NCBI RefSeq assembly: GCF_000499845.2
Contig: NC_023755.2
Coordinates: forward strand, 35,151,565-35,215,564
Length of the DNA: 64,000 nucleotides
Reading direction: 5' to 3'
Source: Phaseolus vulgaris
Taxonomy: Eukaryota > Streptophyta > Magnoliopsida > Fabales > Fabaceae
The notes below the pieces were generated by a model that was not told the DNA's origin, did no database searches, and saw nothing but the letters and a program-made list of their open reading frames with translations. This document shows, one piece after another, positions 54,801 to 64,000 of this stretch. A program made the translations under genes and the position numbers. Each line of letters starts with the position of its first letter. Within the stretch, counting starts at the first letter, position 1.

Positions 54801-55130
54801 ATCGTAACAACAAAAATGAAACATCCTTCTTTTTCCCAAGTTTTTCAAACTCGACGAATCAAATATGTTGAGGGTCTTTCATAGATAGGGGTAGAATCAA
54901 AGAGGTTTTTATTCCTAAGAAGACTAATTGACGGGGCAGAAGATTTGATTTTGTTCACTTCTTACACGGTTAAACAAGGTGGGATCTCCTCTATTAAGTC
55001 TCTAAACTCCTCGATTATTGAGTCCTTCGACTCTTTGTCTTTTTGTTCTTTCAATATCTCAATGTCTTGGTGGTGGGTACCTGCAAATATACTTTGACAC
55101 TCAAGTCAATGATGATATGTCAAATTCACA
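51850..55130. other. AT-rich intergenic DNA, no gene seen
   Basis: Only short frames, no motif; base composition is very low in GC until about 54200. The 54106-54333 frame is not supported by any recognisable domain. Confidence 0.55.
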
Positions 55131-55227
55131 AATATTGTGGTTATAGATTCAATACATTTTTCCTTTAAGGTCCGTTTGTATCAAGGAGTGGAAAAGCGTG
55201 GAAAATATTGTGGTTATAGATTCAATA
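55131..55227 (+). repeat. Direct repeat of 24 bp, 73 bp apart, at the left edge of the large element
   Basis: AATATTGTGGTTATAGATTC plus AATA occurs at 55131-55154 and again at 55204-55227. The second copy runs straight into the palindrome array. The intervening AAGGTCCGTTTG resembles a hAT/MITE end. The arrangement suggests rearrangement or a duplication at an element junction. Confidence 0.75.
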
Positions 55228-55341
55228 TATTTTTATCCGAAATATAGTTTTGACTTGCGGATATTTTTATCCGTAATAGAGTTATGTGTTGCAGATATTT
55301 TTATCCGAAATTTGTTGTTGTTCTGCGGATATTAATATCCG
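55225..55341. repeat. Palindrome array upstream of the PMD gene (4 copies, 33-34 bp period)
   Basis: Copies start at 55225 (half site), 55258 (CGGATATTTTTATCCG), 55292 (CAGATATTTTTATCCG) and 55326 (CGGATATTAATATCCG, a perfect palindrome). The array lies about 95 bp before the ATG of the PMD gene, in its likely promoter. Confidence 0.9.
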
Positions 55342-55436
55342 TATTAGTGTTGTTGTTTTGCTTGTACGGATTAATTTATAGGTTCTTTTATACTATATGT
55401 GTTATAAATTTTTATATATGTTGGATTGAATGTTAG

Positions 55437-57206
55437 ATGGTGAGGACTAGAGGTGGAGGAAGTTCTAATTTGGACCGTGTGCGACCAACTGCATTGGTGA
55501 GAAGAAAACGAGGTGGCCCAAGTACGTCAATTCTAAATGAACACTTTGAAGATTATATTGAACAAGAAGAAGTTGAAGTGGATGATGAAGGCTATCCAGG
55601 AGGGCCATTGGATAAGTCCTTACTCGTTAATTATGAACATCATGTAGCCAGACAGTTGTGGAATGGTTTGGTAAGTAATGAAAGATAATTTTTTGAATTT
55701 AGTATGTATCTATTTATTGATGATATATGTTGATTATTGTAGGATCGTGGTGAGTTGAAGGTGGTTTCACATGGGAGGAAGATAAATAAGTTAGGAGAAC
55801 CTCATGAACGCATACAAGCTGTTGTAGAATTGTCTGGCTTAGGTGGTTTGCTTCATGCTAGTTATGAGAGTTTAGACCGAGGACTGCTGTGTGCTTTTGT
55901 AGAGAGGTGGCATGCAGAGACAAACAGTTTTCACTTACCGGTTGGGGAGATGACCATCACTCTTGATGATGTGTCTAATTTGTTGCATTTACCCATTGTC
56001 GGTCATTTTTACACGCAGGAAACCTTAGATTCAGATTCGGCGAATGATTTATTGGTAGAATCCCTCCGTGTTGATCGTGCACTTGCATCTGAAGAAACAA
56101 GACACTGCCGGGGAGCTCATGTGCGCTTGAGTTGGCTAAGGTATGAAGACGCATGCTCAAGGAGGCAGTGGACTGTGGCTGCCAGAGCATACTTTCTTCA
56201 CCTTGTCGGTTGCACTATTTTTGCGGACAAGAGTGCTACATCAGTCAGTGTCTTTTATCTTGGATTTTTTGTTGATTTGAGGCTTACCGGGGGATATTCT
56301 TGGACAGTAGTTGCCCTAACTCACATGTATTAGCAGCTAGGAGATTGTAGTTATGCAAACACTAAGCAACTAGCTGGTTATGCCACATTGTTGCAGGGGG
56401 GGATTTATGAGCACTTCCCGTCTATAGGGATGAGACGTATGCAAGCATTGTATTCTGAAGATCAATCTCGGTGTAGGTTGTATGATGCTGGAAAAGGTAC
56501 TTCAATTATTGTTGTTCGATCACAGTTGGATATATTGACACCAGTTTCCATTCGGTTTTGTCCATACAACGAGCATAGGGAAGAACGTCCATTCGAGTGG
56601 ATTTCCTTGTTCTGTGGTTATTTGAGGCTTGGAAATTGGAGACAGTTGCACATGCCAGAATGTGTTCTGCGTCAGTATGGCTATACACATATCATCCCTT
56701 GCAACCCATCTGTACTTGGACATGGTCATCCGGATACAAATGAAATGGATCGTCGATGGTTACATTTCAATGATTATGTCATAAATGACTATGCCATAGC
56801 ACCTCATCCTGGCGCTTGCATTCAAGAGTACATGGCTTGGTTTAGATCTGTATCACATCTATATGTGATTAATACGGATGAGGATGACCGTCCTGTACCG
56901 GTACCCTCAGATGCACGTGATCACGAAGCAGTGCCAAGTCATCCTGAGGAGTGACATCCTGCTCTGGTATGCTTCTAACCTTGTTAACGTATTAATTTGT
57001 ATTATTTTTTTCTAATAGTATGTCATTCATGCTTGTAGGGTATTTGTCGTAGAATTACAGAGACATTGCAACCATTACTTGATCATGGCGATGTCGTGGA
57101 GGGCCACCCTGTTTGGGAAGGCATACAAGCAACCATTATGTTAGCACGAGGAGCGACTGATGAAAGAGTTGTTTATGTCAGGAGACATGCACGTAGGAAT
57201 GATTGA
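55437..57206 (+). pseudogene. Plant mobile domain (PMD, MAIN/MAIL-like) protein of the Mutator-like element, two internal stops
   Basis: Exons 55437-55670, 55743-56966 and 57039-57206 join in phase across GT-AG introns to 542 codons. Residues 1-25 are basic (MVRTRGGGSS, VRRKRGG). The PMD domain starts at about residue 80, with VVELSGLGGLL, the hallmark FVERWHAETNSFHLPVGEMT followed by ITLDDVSNLLHLPIVG, LSWLR, and RAYFLHLVGCTIFADKSAT. A TAG at 56331-56333 (codon 275, within HMY-QLGD) and a TGA at 56952-56954 (codon 482) interrupt it. PMD proteins are known both as host factors for silencing and genome stability (MAIN, MAIL1) and as transposon-carried copies. The role in this element is unknown. 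Confidence 0.85.
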
Positions 57207-57356
57207 CAATGTATTAGGATTTCTTTTTATGTAATATTTTTATCCATGACAATGTATTTGAACCTTATCTATATGTTTCAATATGAATTTTATAATTGAA
57301 CCTTATCGGTTTTTGCTTCATGTTACTTCTGTTTTAGTAGACACCTCACTCACTTC

Positions 57357-57512
57357 CGGATATTGACATCCGTAGACACCTCACACACTTCCGGATTTTT
57401 TTATCTGCACGCGCAAATGTGACTTATGGATATTTTTATCTGTAGCCTACTGCTTGAGTTCCGGATATTAATATCCGCAAGCACTTCACTGACTTTCGGA
57501 TATGGCCATCCG
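57357..57512. repeat. Palindrome array between the two element genes (5 copies, exact 35-bp period)
   Basis: Copies start at 57357, 57392, 57427, 57462 and 57497, each 35 bp after the last. They are CGGATATTGACATCCG, CGGATTTTTTTATCTG, TGGATATTTTTATCTG, CGGATATTAATATCCG and CGGATATGGCCATCCG. The outer CGGAT/ATCCG arms are conserved while the centre varies. In most copies the preceding bases include CACTT or ACTT. Confidence 0.93.
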
Positions 57513-57686
57513 TATGCTCCTCATAATTGTGTAGGACAACTCCAAAATCTATTCAACATTGCTAATGTACTGAATACATAACCATTTCAAATATACTAAA
57601 TACATAACCATTGCAAATGTACATTCAATTACGCTAAACATGCATCTATTACAAATGTTATGATTACAAATATCGTCTAATGGACA

Positions 57687-60600
57687 TTAGTTGGGTATAA
57701 ACTTGTATCTGGCTAGTGTAGTATGTTGACCAAGTTTGGCCGCCGGATAACGATGTGATGCCCACAATATATCCGTAGGTGGAATTGGACAACCATCTTT
57801 GAGCTTGACCTATAAAGGTAATAAATATAAGGTACATAAATCTTAATTTAGCACATAAATCTTGATTGGTTTAGTTTATACCTGCACAAAATGATTTCCG
57901 TGGGCATGCCCAATTGCAATGATTCGGTGATGACGGAAGTTACTTGGTGCTTGGATTCTTAAAGGAAAAATACTCAATGATTGTAACATGGACAAAGAAA
58001 CAAGAATGACATTATATTGATTTGCAATAACATATCCCATGTCTGGAATTGTCATCCACTTATTTGTTCATGCCTGCAAGTACAATTGAGAAACAAAGTT
58101 AAATAAAGAAATGCAATGTAAAAATGAAATGGTGTGAGTGGTTTGTACCATAGACATGTGTTCCACTAGAAGTGACTTCTTCAAGTATTCATATCTATCA
58201 TCACCACCAAAGAGTTGAACATATTCTTGTCTTCATTCACTTAGTTCTTTTAACAAATTCATTCGAACAACAACCCATGACTTCTCTCCCATTCCCAATT
58301 GGGCAGCAACAACACGGTAGCTACAATGGCCATCAGCCTTAACGTCAACAACATCAACAATATATGGATGATACCCTATAGGGAACTGATCAAGGAAAGG
58401 AATACATTTTGCTGGTACAATTTCTGGTAAGCTTTCTTCATTAGATTTTTTGCTTGCGCACCTATTATGTTGTGAGTGTAAGAAATCCACATGTTTAAAA
58501 TAAGAAGGGATTTGCTTAGTTGATCTCATGAATTTGGTAGGACGAGACATCTTTACAGCACCTTTTGTTTTCACCTTATGATCTGGTGCGTAAATAGATG
58601 TCTTCTCTGGAAAGGCAATCTCCTGCAATTTACTTTTGATGTTAACCTTACCTGCAACATCCAACTCTTTAAACCGCTTCGCGATGACCTCAAACTCTTT
58701 ATCAATTGACAACTCAGATGAAGATTCTTCAGTTGCAATGTCTTCAAAGCTTAAACGAGTCCACATCACATGTACTGATTTAAGTGGTATGCTACCAACA
58801 CCAAATGAAGCCAATTGACACGCACAAGGAAGACCATGAGTACATGTAAGACTACATCCACACCTACTTTTATCAAACCCCACTGATTTAACCCTATCAA
58901 GCTCTTCCGAAATAAGGTTCAAAGCATATTTAGACACAAAACCTAACAATTTTTTGTAAGTTGTAACCTTAAACCGATGTCCAACCACATGCAAATTCTT
59001 TTGGAATGAAGCTTTGATTGCATTATGTTGTAAAATAATCATCTTATTGATGGAATCCCAACAGAAACATAAATCCCCCATCGAATTCTGAAGAACTCTC
59101 TTTAGGCTCTAGTGTGCCGCCTCAACTCTGTTACTTGTTGTGTTTCCTAAGTGCATCACCTTATCTATCCATGCCTTGACAAATTTTTCTTTATGTGGAC
59201 GTAACCATGTATTCATCACATAATCAACAAATATAGGCCATGGAGAACAGACAACTCGAAGAGCATTGACACGATCTTCGAAGGCCTCAACAATATCACA
59301 ATCCACAACAGATCCCCACACTTCCATTACTTGATCCCATGCCTCTCTTGGATGCACCAACATTTTACATTTTGCTTTCACATTTTTATCAATGTGAAAC
59401 CGACAAAGCAAATTATAAGCTTCGGGAAACACCATTCTAATTGCATTCATTAAGGCAACATCTCTATCACATACCACCACCCTATGGCATGAATCAACTC
59501 TCAAAAACAACCCTTTAAGTCTGTCAAGGGCCCAAAATTTTTTTTTTCCTTTTCTGCTGCTAGTAAACAAAATGCAACGGAGAAAGTCAAACCTGTAGAC
59601 GTAATCCCAACAACCTCAAGTAACAGCATCCTATACTTGTTCGCCTTGTACGTACTATCCATTAATATGACAATATTAAATGAGTTCACCAGTTTTACTG
59701 AATCTGGGTGTGTCCAAAATATATCTTGCACAATATTAGAGACCTCATTGTTGAAGATGGTTGCTGCTCCTTCAAGATTGTGTTTGATGAAGACTTCAAT
59801 GTACATTTCATTTGTATTTTGCTTTGCTTTAAGTGTGTCTTAGGTAGTGCTTAGAGGTTGTCTAACAGTGGGCTTTTTGCTGAGTAACTCACCTCATAAC
59901 CACTGGCCATGTGATAAGAACAAACATAAGTTTTCTTAAACTGTTTTTCACATGTTTTACAAAAAACACGTTTACTGCATAAAAATAAATCTGTTCTTTT
60001 CTAAATAAACAGATTCTTTTTTACACTGATGTCTTGGCTAAGTCTTGTAAAAATTAGATTTTGTGCATCATGTATTTTGACTAAGTCTTCGATCTTTCAA
60101 AACGACTGAGTTTTAAACAGTTAAACTTTCTCTGTTTTCGTTTTGAAAAATAAATCTGTTCATCTGTAAATGAATAGATTCTTTTTGTCTCTGGTGCCAT
60201 GTCAAGCTTAAACGATTTTCAGTTTTATCTCAGCACCAGAATGGTTGACTAAGTCCCCTCACTTAACAAATTCTCTAACTGTTTTTTGAAAATAAATCTG
60301 TTCATTTTATTTTCAATCTGTTCATTTTATAACAGCTTTAACTGTTTTTCAAAAATCTGTTATAAGTTGGTTTTCTATAAAATGCAAACTTGTTTCTGAG
60401 TTTAATATTCATTCAATAGTTCATACATTTGTAAAAACAAGTTTTACAACAGAGAATCAAAAGTTTACAAAGGATTAGCATTTGTTCTTCAAAGATTTCA
60501 AAAATCACAAAGTGCTTGTTCTTGGTTTTGGTTCCAAAAGCTTGGTGTGAGGTGCAGCTACTGTTCTAGCAATCTTGCCTACTGGTTTAAGGCAGATCTT

Positions 60601-62159
60601 AGTATCCTCAATCAGGTGTAGTCGTTTCACTTCTCATTTCTTGTAATAGTTTGGTTGAACACTCTTCTTGATAGGTGTTCTTGAAGAGTGGGTGTGTGTG
60701 TGCTGAAATAGGTTTTTTCAGCAAGAGTACCTAAGTTCTTGTAGGTTTCAAGAACAGTGGGAATTGTACTTGATTGTACTGTGTTTTAGTGATTTCCACC
60801 TGGTGTTGGTGAAGACTGGATGTAGCTCAGTTGAGTGAACCAGTATAACTGCTTGTGTTCATTCTCTCTCACTCTCTGCAATTTCGTTTCTGCATAATTG
60901 ATAAAACAACAAAGAAATAAATCTGTTCAATTGAAAATAAATCTGTTCTTTCTGGGCGTTGTGCACATTGTTCTTAATTTATGGAAAACTGTCTGGTTTC
61001 AATAAGAACACTGATAATCTGTTAAAGGCTAATAAAACAGGTTGTATGTGATAGATTGTCTCACAAATTGTCAAGCCCTTAACTGAACCTAAATCACATT
61101 AAGTGGAATTAAGGTTTGTTGTTTTCTGTGTTTCACTGTTTTTCAATCTGATATCTATGTGTGTGCATCTGGAAAATCTATCTGCATAATCTTGTGATTA
61201 ACCTTGCTGTATTAAAAGCTTTTCAAACAAAAACAGTGCTGAAATAAATCTGTTCATTTTTACATAAATCGATTTATTTTCTGTAAAACTGTGTTAAACA
61301 CTGTTTCTGCGAGAAAGTTTTAAAAGGTCAATTCACCCCCCCTCTTGAACTTTGGCACTATTAAACCCAACACTCATCACACCTACACCAATGCACGTAT
61401 CTGTCTCGCTCCAGTAACAACATCAGTTGCTACATTTCTGTTCTATGACCTCTTTGTGATCTTCGGTGAACAGTGATTGCATTATAAACCTGCTTAATAG
61501 TTGTCACATTCTTCTCATTTCTCTCTTTCATGGTTAGTAAAATATTTCTTGGCTTCACCGAAGTTTTACTCATATTCTCAACCATAACCTTTTCCTCTAT
61601 ACTTAACCTTCCAGCATACGGATGACCCACCATTGTCTCTGCCAAGTCATGATTGTGAGAACCACAAATTAATTCAACCATCCACCCTTGACCACCTTTG
61701 ACTGGTTTGCCTCGCAATCTGAAAGGACACTCACACTTCCTACTTCCAGTTTGACTGACATCTACTTCTTTTTTATACCGTCTATATTTACCTCCTCTCT
61801 CACAACCTAACAATACATAGGTCATCCTTCCTCGTTGGCTCGTCCATGTATCTGACCTTAATATAACAATGACAAACCCATAACTATAGCCAACACTTCT
61901 CGCCCACTCTAACAGCTCATCTCGATCACGAAATACCTACAATAACATATGCCAAATTTAAAAATAATTCATAAAAAAAACATTCACAACCCAACATTGA
62001 CCATACCTCATTTGTAGAAAATGCCTCACTACATTCATGTGCCTTGTGTTCATTATCTAATGCGTTATAACTTATTGACTGCTCTAGATCAACATCATCT
62101 AATCCATCCCACACATCAATCTCCCCTAAAACTCCCATGTATGACTCTATTGTATCCAT
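57687..62159 (-). pseudogene. MULE transposase with FAR1-type zinc finger, SWIM and OTU domains, broken and interrupted
   Basis: On the minus strand: exon 62159-62007 (MDTIESYMG start), exon 61936-61373 with a FAR1/WRKY-GCM1 finger (SRKCECPFRLRGK ... CGSHNHDL), then an interrupting LTR. The DDE transposase core (59806-59109) has MDSTYKANKYRMLLLEVVG, VVVCDRDVALMNAI and NTTSNRVEAAH carrying the acidic residues. A SWIM finger CGCSLTCTHGLPCAC lies at about 58865-58811. The OTU protease part has VDVKADGHCSYRVVA (58343-58311), then MGYVIANQYNV in a later exon, then GHAHGNHFVQ ending at 57883 and a final exon ending at the TAA 57687. Defects: TAG at 61432-61430, a frame change at a 10-A run near 59531-59540, TAG at 59111-59109 (a Trp position), TGA at 58233-58235 (a Trp position), and TGA near 58070. 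Family: plant MULEs whose transposase is fused to OTU. Confidence 0.85.
59898..61372 (-). mobile_element. Solo LTR (1475 bp) inside the transposase gene
   Basis: CTCAT at 59893-59897 and at 61373-61377 is a perfect 5-bp target duplication. Read on the minus strand the insert starts TGTTGGGTTTAATAGTGCCA then AAGTTCAAGAGGGGGGTGAA, a start I recognise from copia LTRs of legumes. The other end (CCAGTGGTT) lacks the usual CA. No primer-binding site or internal coding region remains, so this fits a solo LTR left by recombination. The words AAATAAATCTGTTC recur several times inside. Confidence 0.75.
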
Positions 62160-62191
62160 TCGGATGTTGAAAAAAATGAACACTTAGCTTC

Positions 62192-62427
62192 CGGATAAAT
62201 AAATCCATAACCAAAAAAATATCAACAGTTAGCTTCTAAATATATATATCCGGATTGCATAAACTAGTTCTAGATATTTTCATCCGTAAGGCAATGATGA
62301 ACTACGGATATCAGCGTCCGGAAGCAACGAGCCACAGTTCCAGATATTAATATCCCGTATTGAAAATTTTGACTTCCAGATATTAATATCCGTAAGAAAA
62401 AAACAGATTTCCGGATACCGATATCCA
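62192..62427. repeat. Palindrome array upstream of the transposase gene (about 7 copies)
   Basis: Copies start near 62192, 62237, 62271, 62305, 62340, 62377 and 62412, mostly 34-37 bp apart. They include CGGATATCAGCGTCCG, CCAGATATTAATATCCCG-like, CAGATATTAATATCCG and CGGATACCGATATCCA. The array begins only about 30 bp upstream of the transposase ATG (62159) and leads into the right terminal region shared with the small element. Confidence 0.85.
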
Positions 62428-62924
62428 GGACCAACTGAGCTCGAACAAAAACCAGAAACTGAACGAAAATGCCTGAAAATGGATGACTTACCTCATTAAC
62501 TTGGCAAACGAAGCTTACACTGAATGTTCGTGCACAACAATGAATGTAACCTCCTCTTTTGCAACTCAAAGCAAAGCTTCACACATCCATGAACTTCCTT
62601 TTCCTCACCATTCAATGTTTTCATAAGTGAAGAAGACAAGGGCATTGTAGGATTTTTAAAAATATGTCGGGTACGAGTCACAATTGATCGGGGGCAGGAA
62701 GCAATTGTCTGTGCTTTGTCCCTCTATGCCAAATGACCAACATGTCGGGTAGTTATTAAGTACTTGACAATACAGAGGACGTGATTCGGCATGTATAGGT
62801 GATGTATTTTTTATCTTCTTGTTTGTTTTCCTTTCACCAAATATGAAATATCATATTCAATAATTGAAACTATTGCAAAATAAATATTTATAAAAAAATA
62901 ATTTTTTACATATGCACATAATAA

Positions 62925-63140
62925 AACTAAAACTATTAAAATTAGATAAATGGTAGCTAAAAACTTAGTAACTAATTAGATGTCAATTTATAAATTAATT
63001 TATAATTTTCTATTAATAATAGAAATTACTTTAGATATCAATAATTTTTTAGTTTTTAAAATAATATCTAATTTAGTCAATATAGTAACTAAATATTTTT
63101 TTTCTATAATTAATTTATATTTAATTATTTTCTTGTAATG
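62925..63140. mobile_element. CACTA-type MITE fragment
   Basis: AATTTAGTCAATATAGTAAC then TAAATATTTTTTTTC and a last ATTTTCTTGTAATG match, in reverse, the left end of the MITE at 16647. TGGTAGCTAAAAACTTAGTAAC matches its internal arm. The other terminus is not clear. Confidence 0.5.
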
Positions 63141-64000
63141 ATAATTGTTTATTCAATTATTATTTCCTTTTAAAATTTCTTTTAACTCCCCATATTTTCT
63201 TCCTTTTATAGGTCTAGAATAAGTTCAAATTATTCCTGAGTTGGAAATATTTTGGATTGTATAAATTAAAAATTTATTTTAAATTGCGCAATCCATAATT
63301 TAAAAAATTATTATGAATTGTATAATCTGAATATTTATTATGTTGTACAATATTTGGATCCAAAAATATATTTAAGATTATGAAATATGAAATAAAAAAT
63401 CTTAAATATATTTTTAAATCCAAAAGTATATTTAAAACCATAGAGGAAGAATAACTTTCTCTTAGTCTAGTGTGCATACAAAACCTACTTGCAATGAAGG
63501 CTTTAAAATGCAAAGGCGCATATTCCTTCACAATATTGAGACCATTCATAATCATTGTTAGAATTTCTGGTTGGGCACTAGAGAGAGAGAAGACAAAATT
63601 AGAGTCATAAATATAAATAAGGTTTTTTCACACAAAGCTTTAATAATAATTAATTTTAAATGAATATTTATTTAAGGATGTTGTTGGAAGACCCTTGAGG
63701 TGCAATTAACTTCGTCAACATCAATTGATTAATATGAATTCTAACAAATATGTGTGTTATTATGTTAAGTCCTCATTGTTATTGTTTGAGTGGTGGTATG
63801 TGTGTTTTCGGGAAAAGTTTCATGTGAATTTAATTCATTTACTAAAAAAAAGAGTTTAAATCTAAGTTGGAGCATTTTCAATATAGAATATTTTGTATGT
63901 ATACTCATACATTACATGACTTCTTACACTTAAAGCAACTCATTTTCTGTAATGGTGGAATCGAATATTTGCACCTTACAATAATGGTTAAACAATTATA
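63141..64000. other. AT-rich flank, no gene seen
   Basis: Repeated words GGATCCAAAAATATATTTAA and AAATCCAAAAGTATATTTAA (63355-63440) form a short duplication. The minus-strand open frame 63274-63555 overlaps it and has no recognised domain. Confidence 0.5.

Larger units (their letters stand above)
55204..62709. mobile_element. Large Mutator-like element with PMD gene, MULE-OTU gene and palindrome arrays (left end lost)
   Basis: The right end is fixed at 62709 by alignment with the small element at 4268-5121: reversed, it begins GACAATTGCTTCCTGC, and the next 350 bp match. The left terminal inverted repeat expected from that small element is not present upstream of 55225, so this copy is truncated or rearranged there. 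Consequently no 9-bp duplication could be paired. Inside are two convergent broken genes (55437-57206 plus, 57687-62159 minus), three palindrome arrays and a solo LTR. Confidence 0.8.

Noticed and set aside
56388..56954. Second PMD frame as a separate gene
   Set aside because: It is in the same frame and exon as the first part; only the TAG at 56331 separates them, so it is one broken gene.

Overview
The window is plant nuclear DNA: AT-rich, with GT-AG introns, long non-coding tracts and many plant transposon types. Three host genes are present and several proteins read cleanly through introns. Protein resemblance and repeat types (a widespread legume dispersed repeat, L1 tails ending in GCTGATAAAA, an Au-like SINE) point to a legume, probably of the bean/cowpea/soybean group. 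That placement is inference.

Layout. (1) 3-2544 (+): 3' part of a fasciclin-like arabinogalactan protein gene of the FLA15-18 type, one intron, start lost off the left edge. (2) 2545-23396: a gene-poor repeat zone with two small non-autonomous Mutator-like elements (4268-5121 and 7312-7793), 5'-truncated L1 LINEs on both strands, a CACTA-type MITE, a legume dispersed repeat, AT microsatellites, and two short coding-looking exons (20229-21410, minus) that I cannot name. (3) 23397-31482 (+): a complete YABBY2-type transcription factor gene, six coding exons, 184 residues. (4) 31483-37688: intergenic DNA with L1 tails, a TA/GA microsatellite and a tRNA-derived SINE. (5) 37689-51671 (-): a complete 13-exon ubiquitin-specific protease gene of the UBP5/8-11 clade, 872 residues. 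Its introns hold a MITE, a hAT-like element and a degenerate Ty1-copia cluster. (6) 51672-55130: AT-rich intergenic DNA. (7) About 55204-62709: a large decayed Mutator-like element with two convergent genes, a plant-mobile-domain (PMD, MAIN/MAIL-like) gene on the plus strand and a FAR1-type zinc finger / MULE transposase / SWIM / OTU protease gene on the minus strand. A solo LTR with a perfect 5-bp target duplication interrupts the transposase gene. (8) 62710-64000: repeat-derived flank.

The most interesting signal is in the Mutator-like element. Arrays of a 16-bp palindrome, CGGAT-N6-ATCCG, repeat every 33-35 bp. They lie upstream of the PMD gene, between the 3' ends of the two genes (five copies at exactly 35-bp steps), and upstream of the transposase gene. 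A further array sits in the small element at 4268-5121, which shares about 350 bp of right-end sequence with the large one. That small element has terminal inverted repeats and a near-perfect 9-bp target duplication, so it appears to be a non-autonomous derivative. The element thus looks like a two-gene mobile unit with phased binding-site-like arrays. Both genes carry several stop codons, so this copy is dead.
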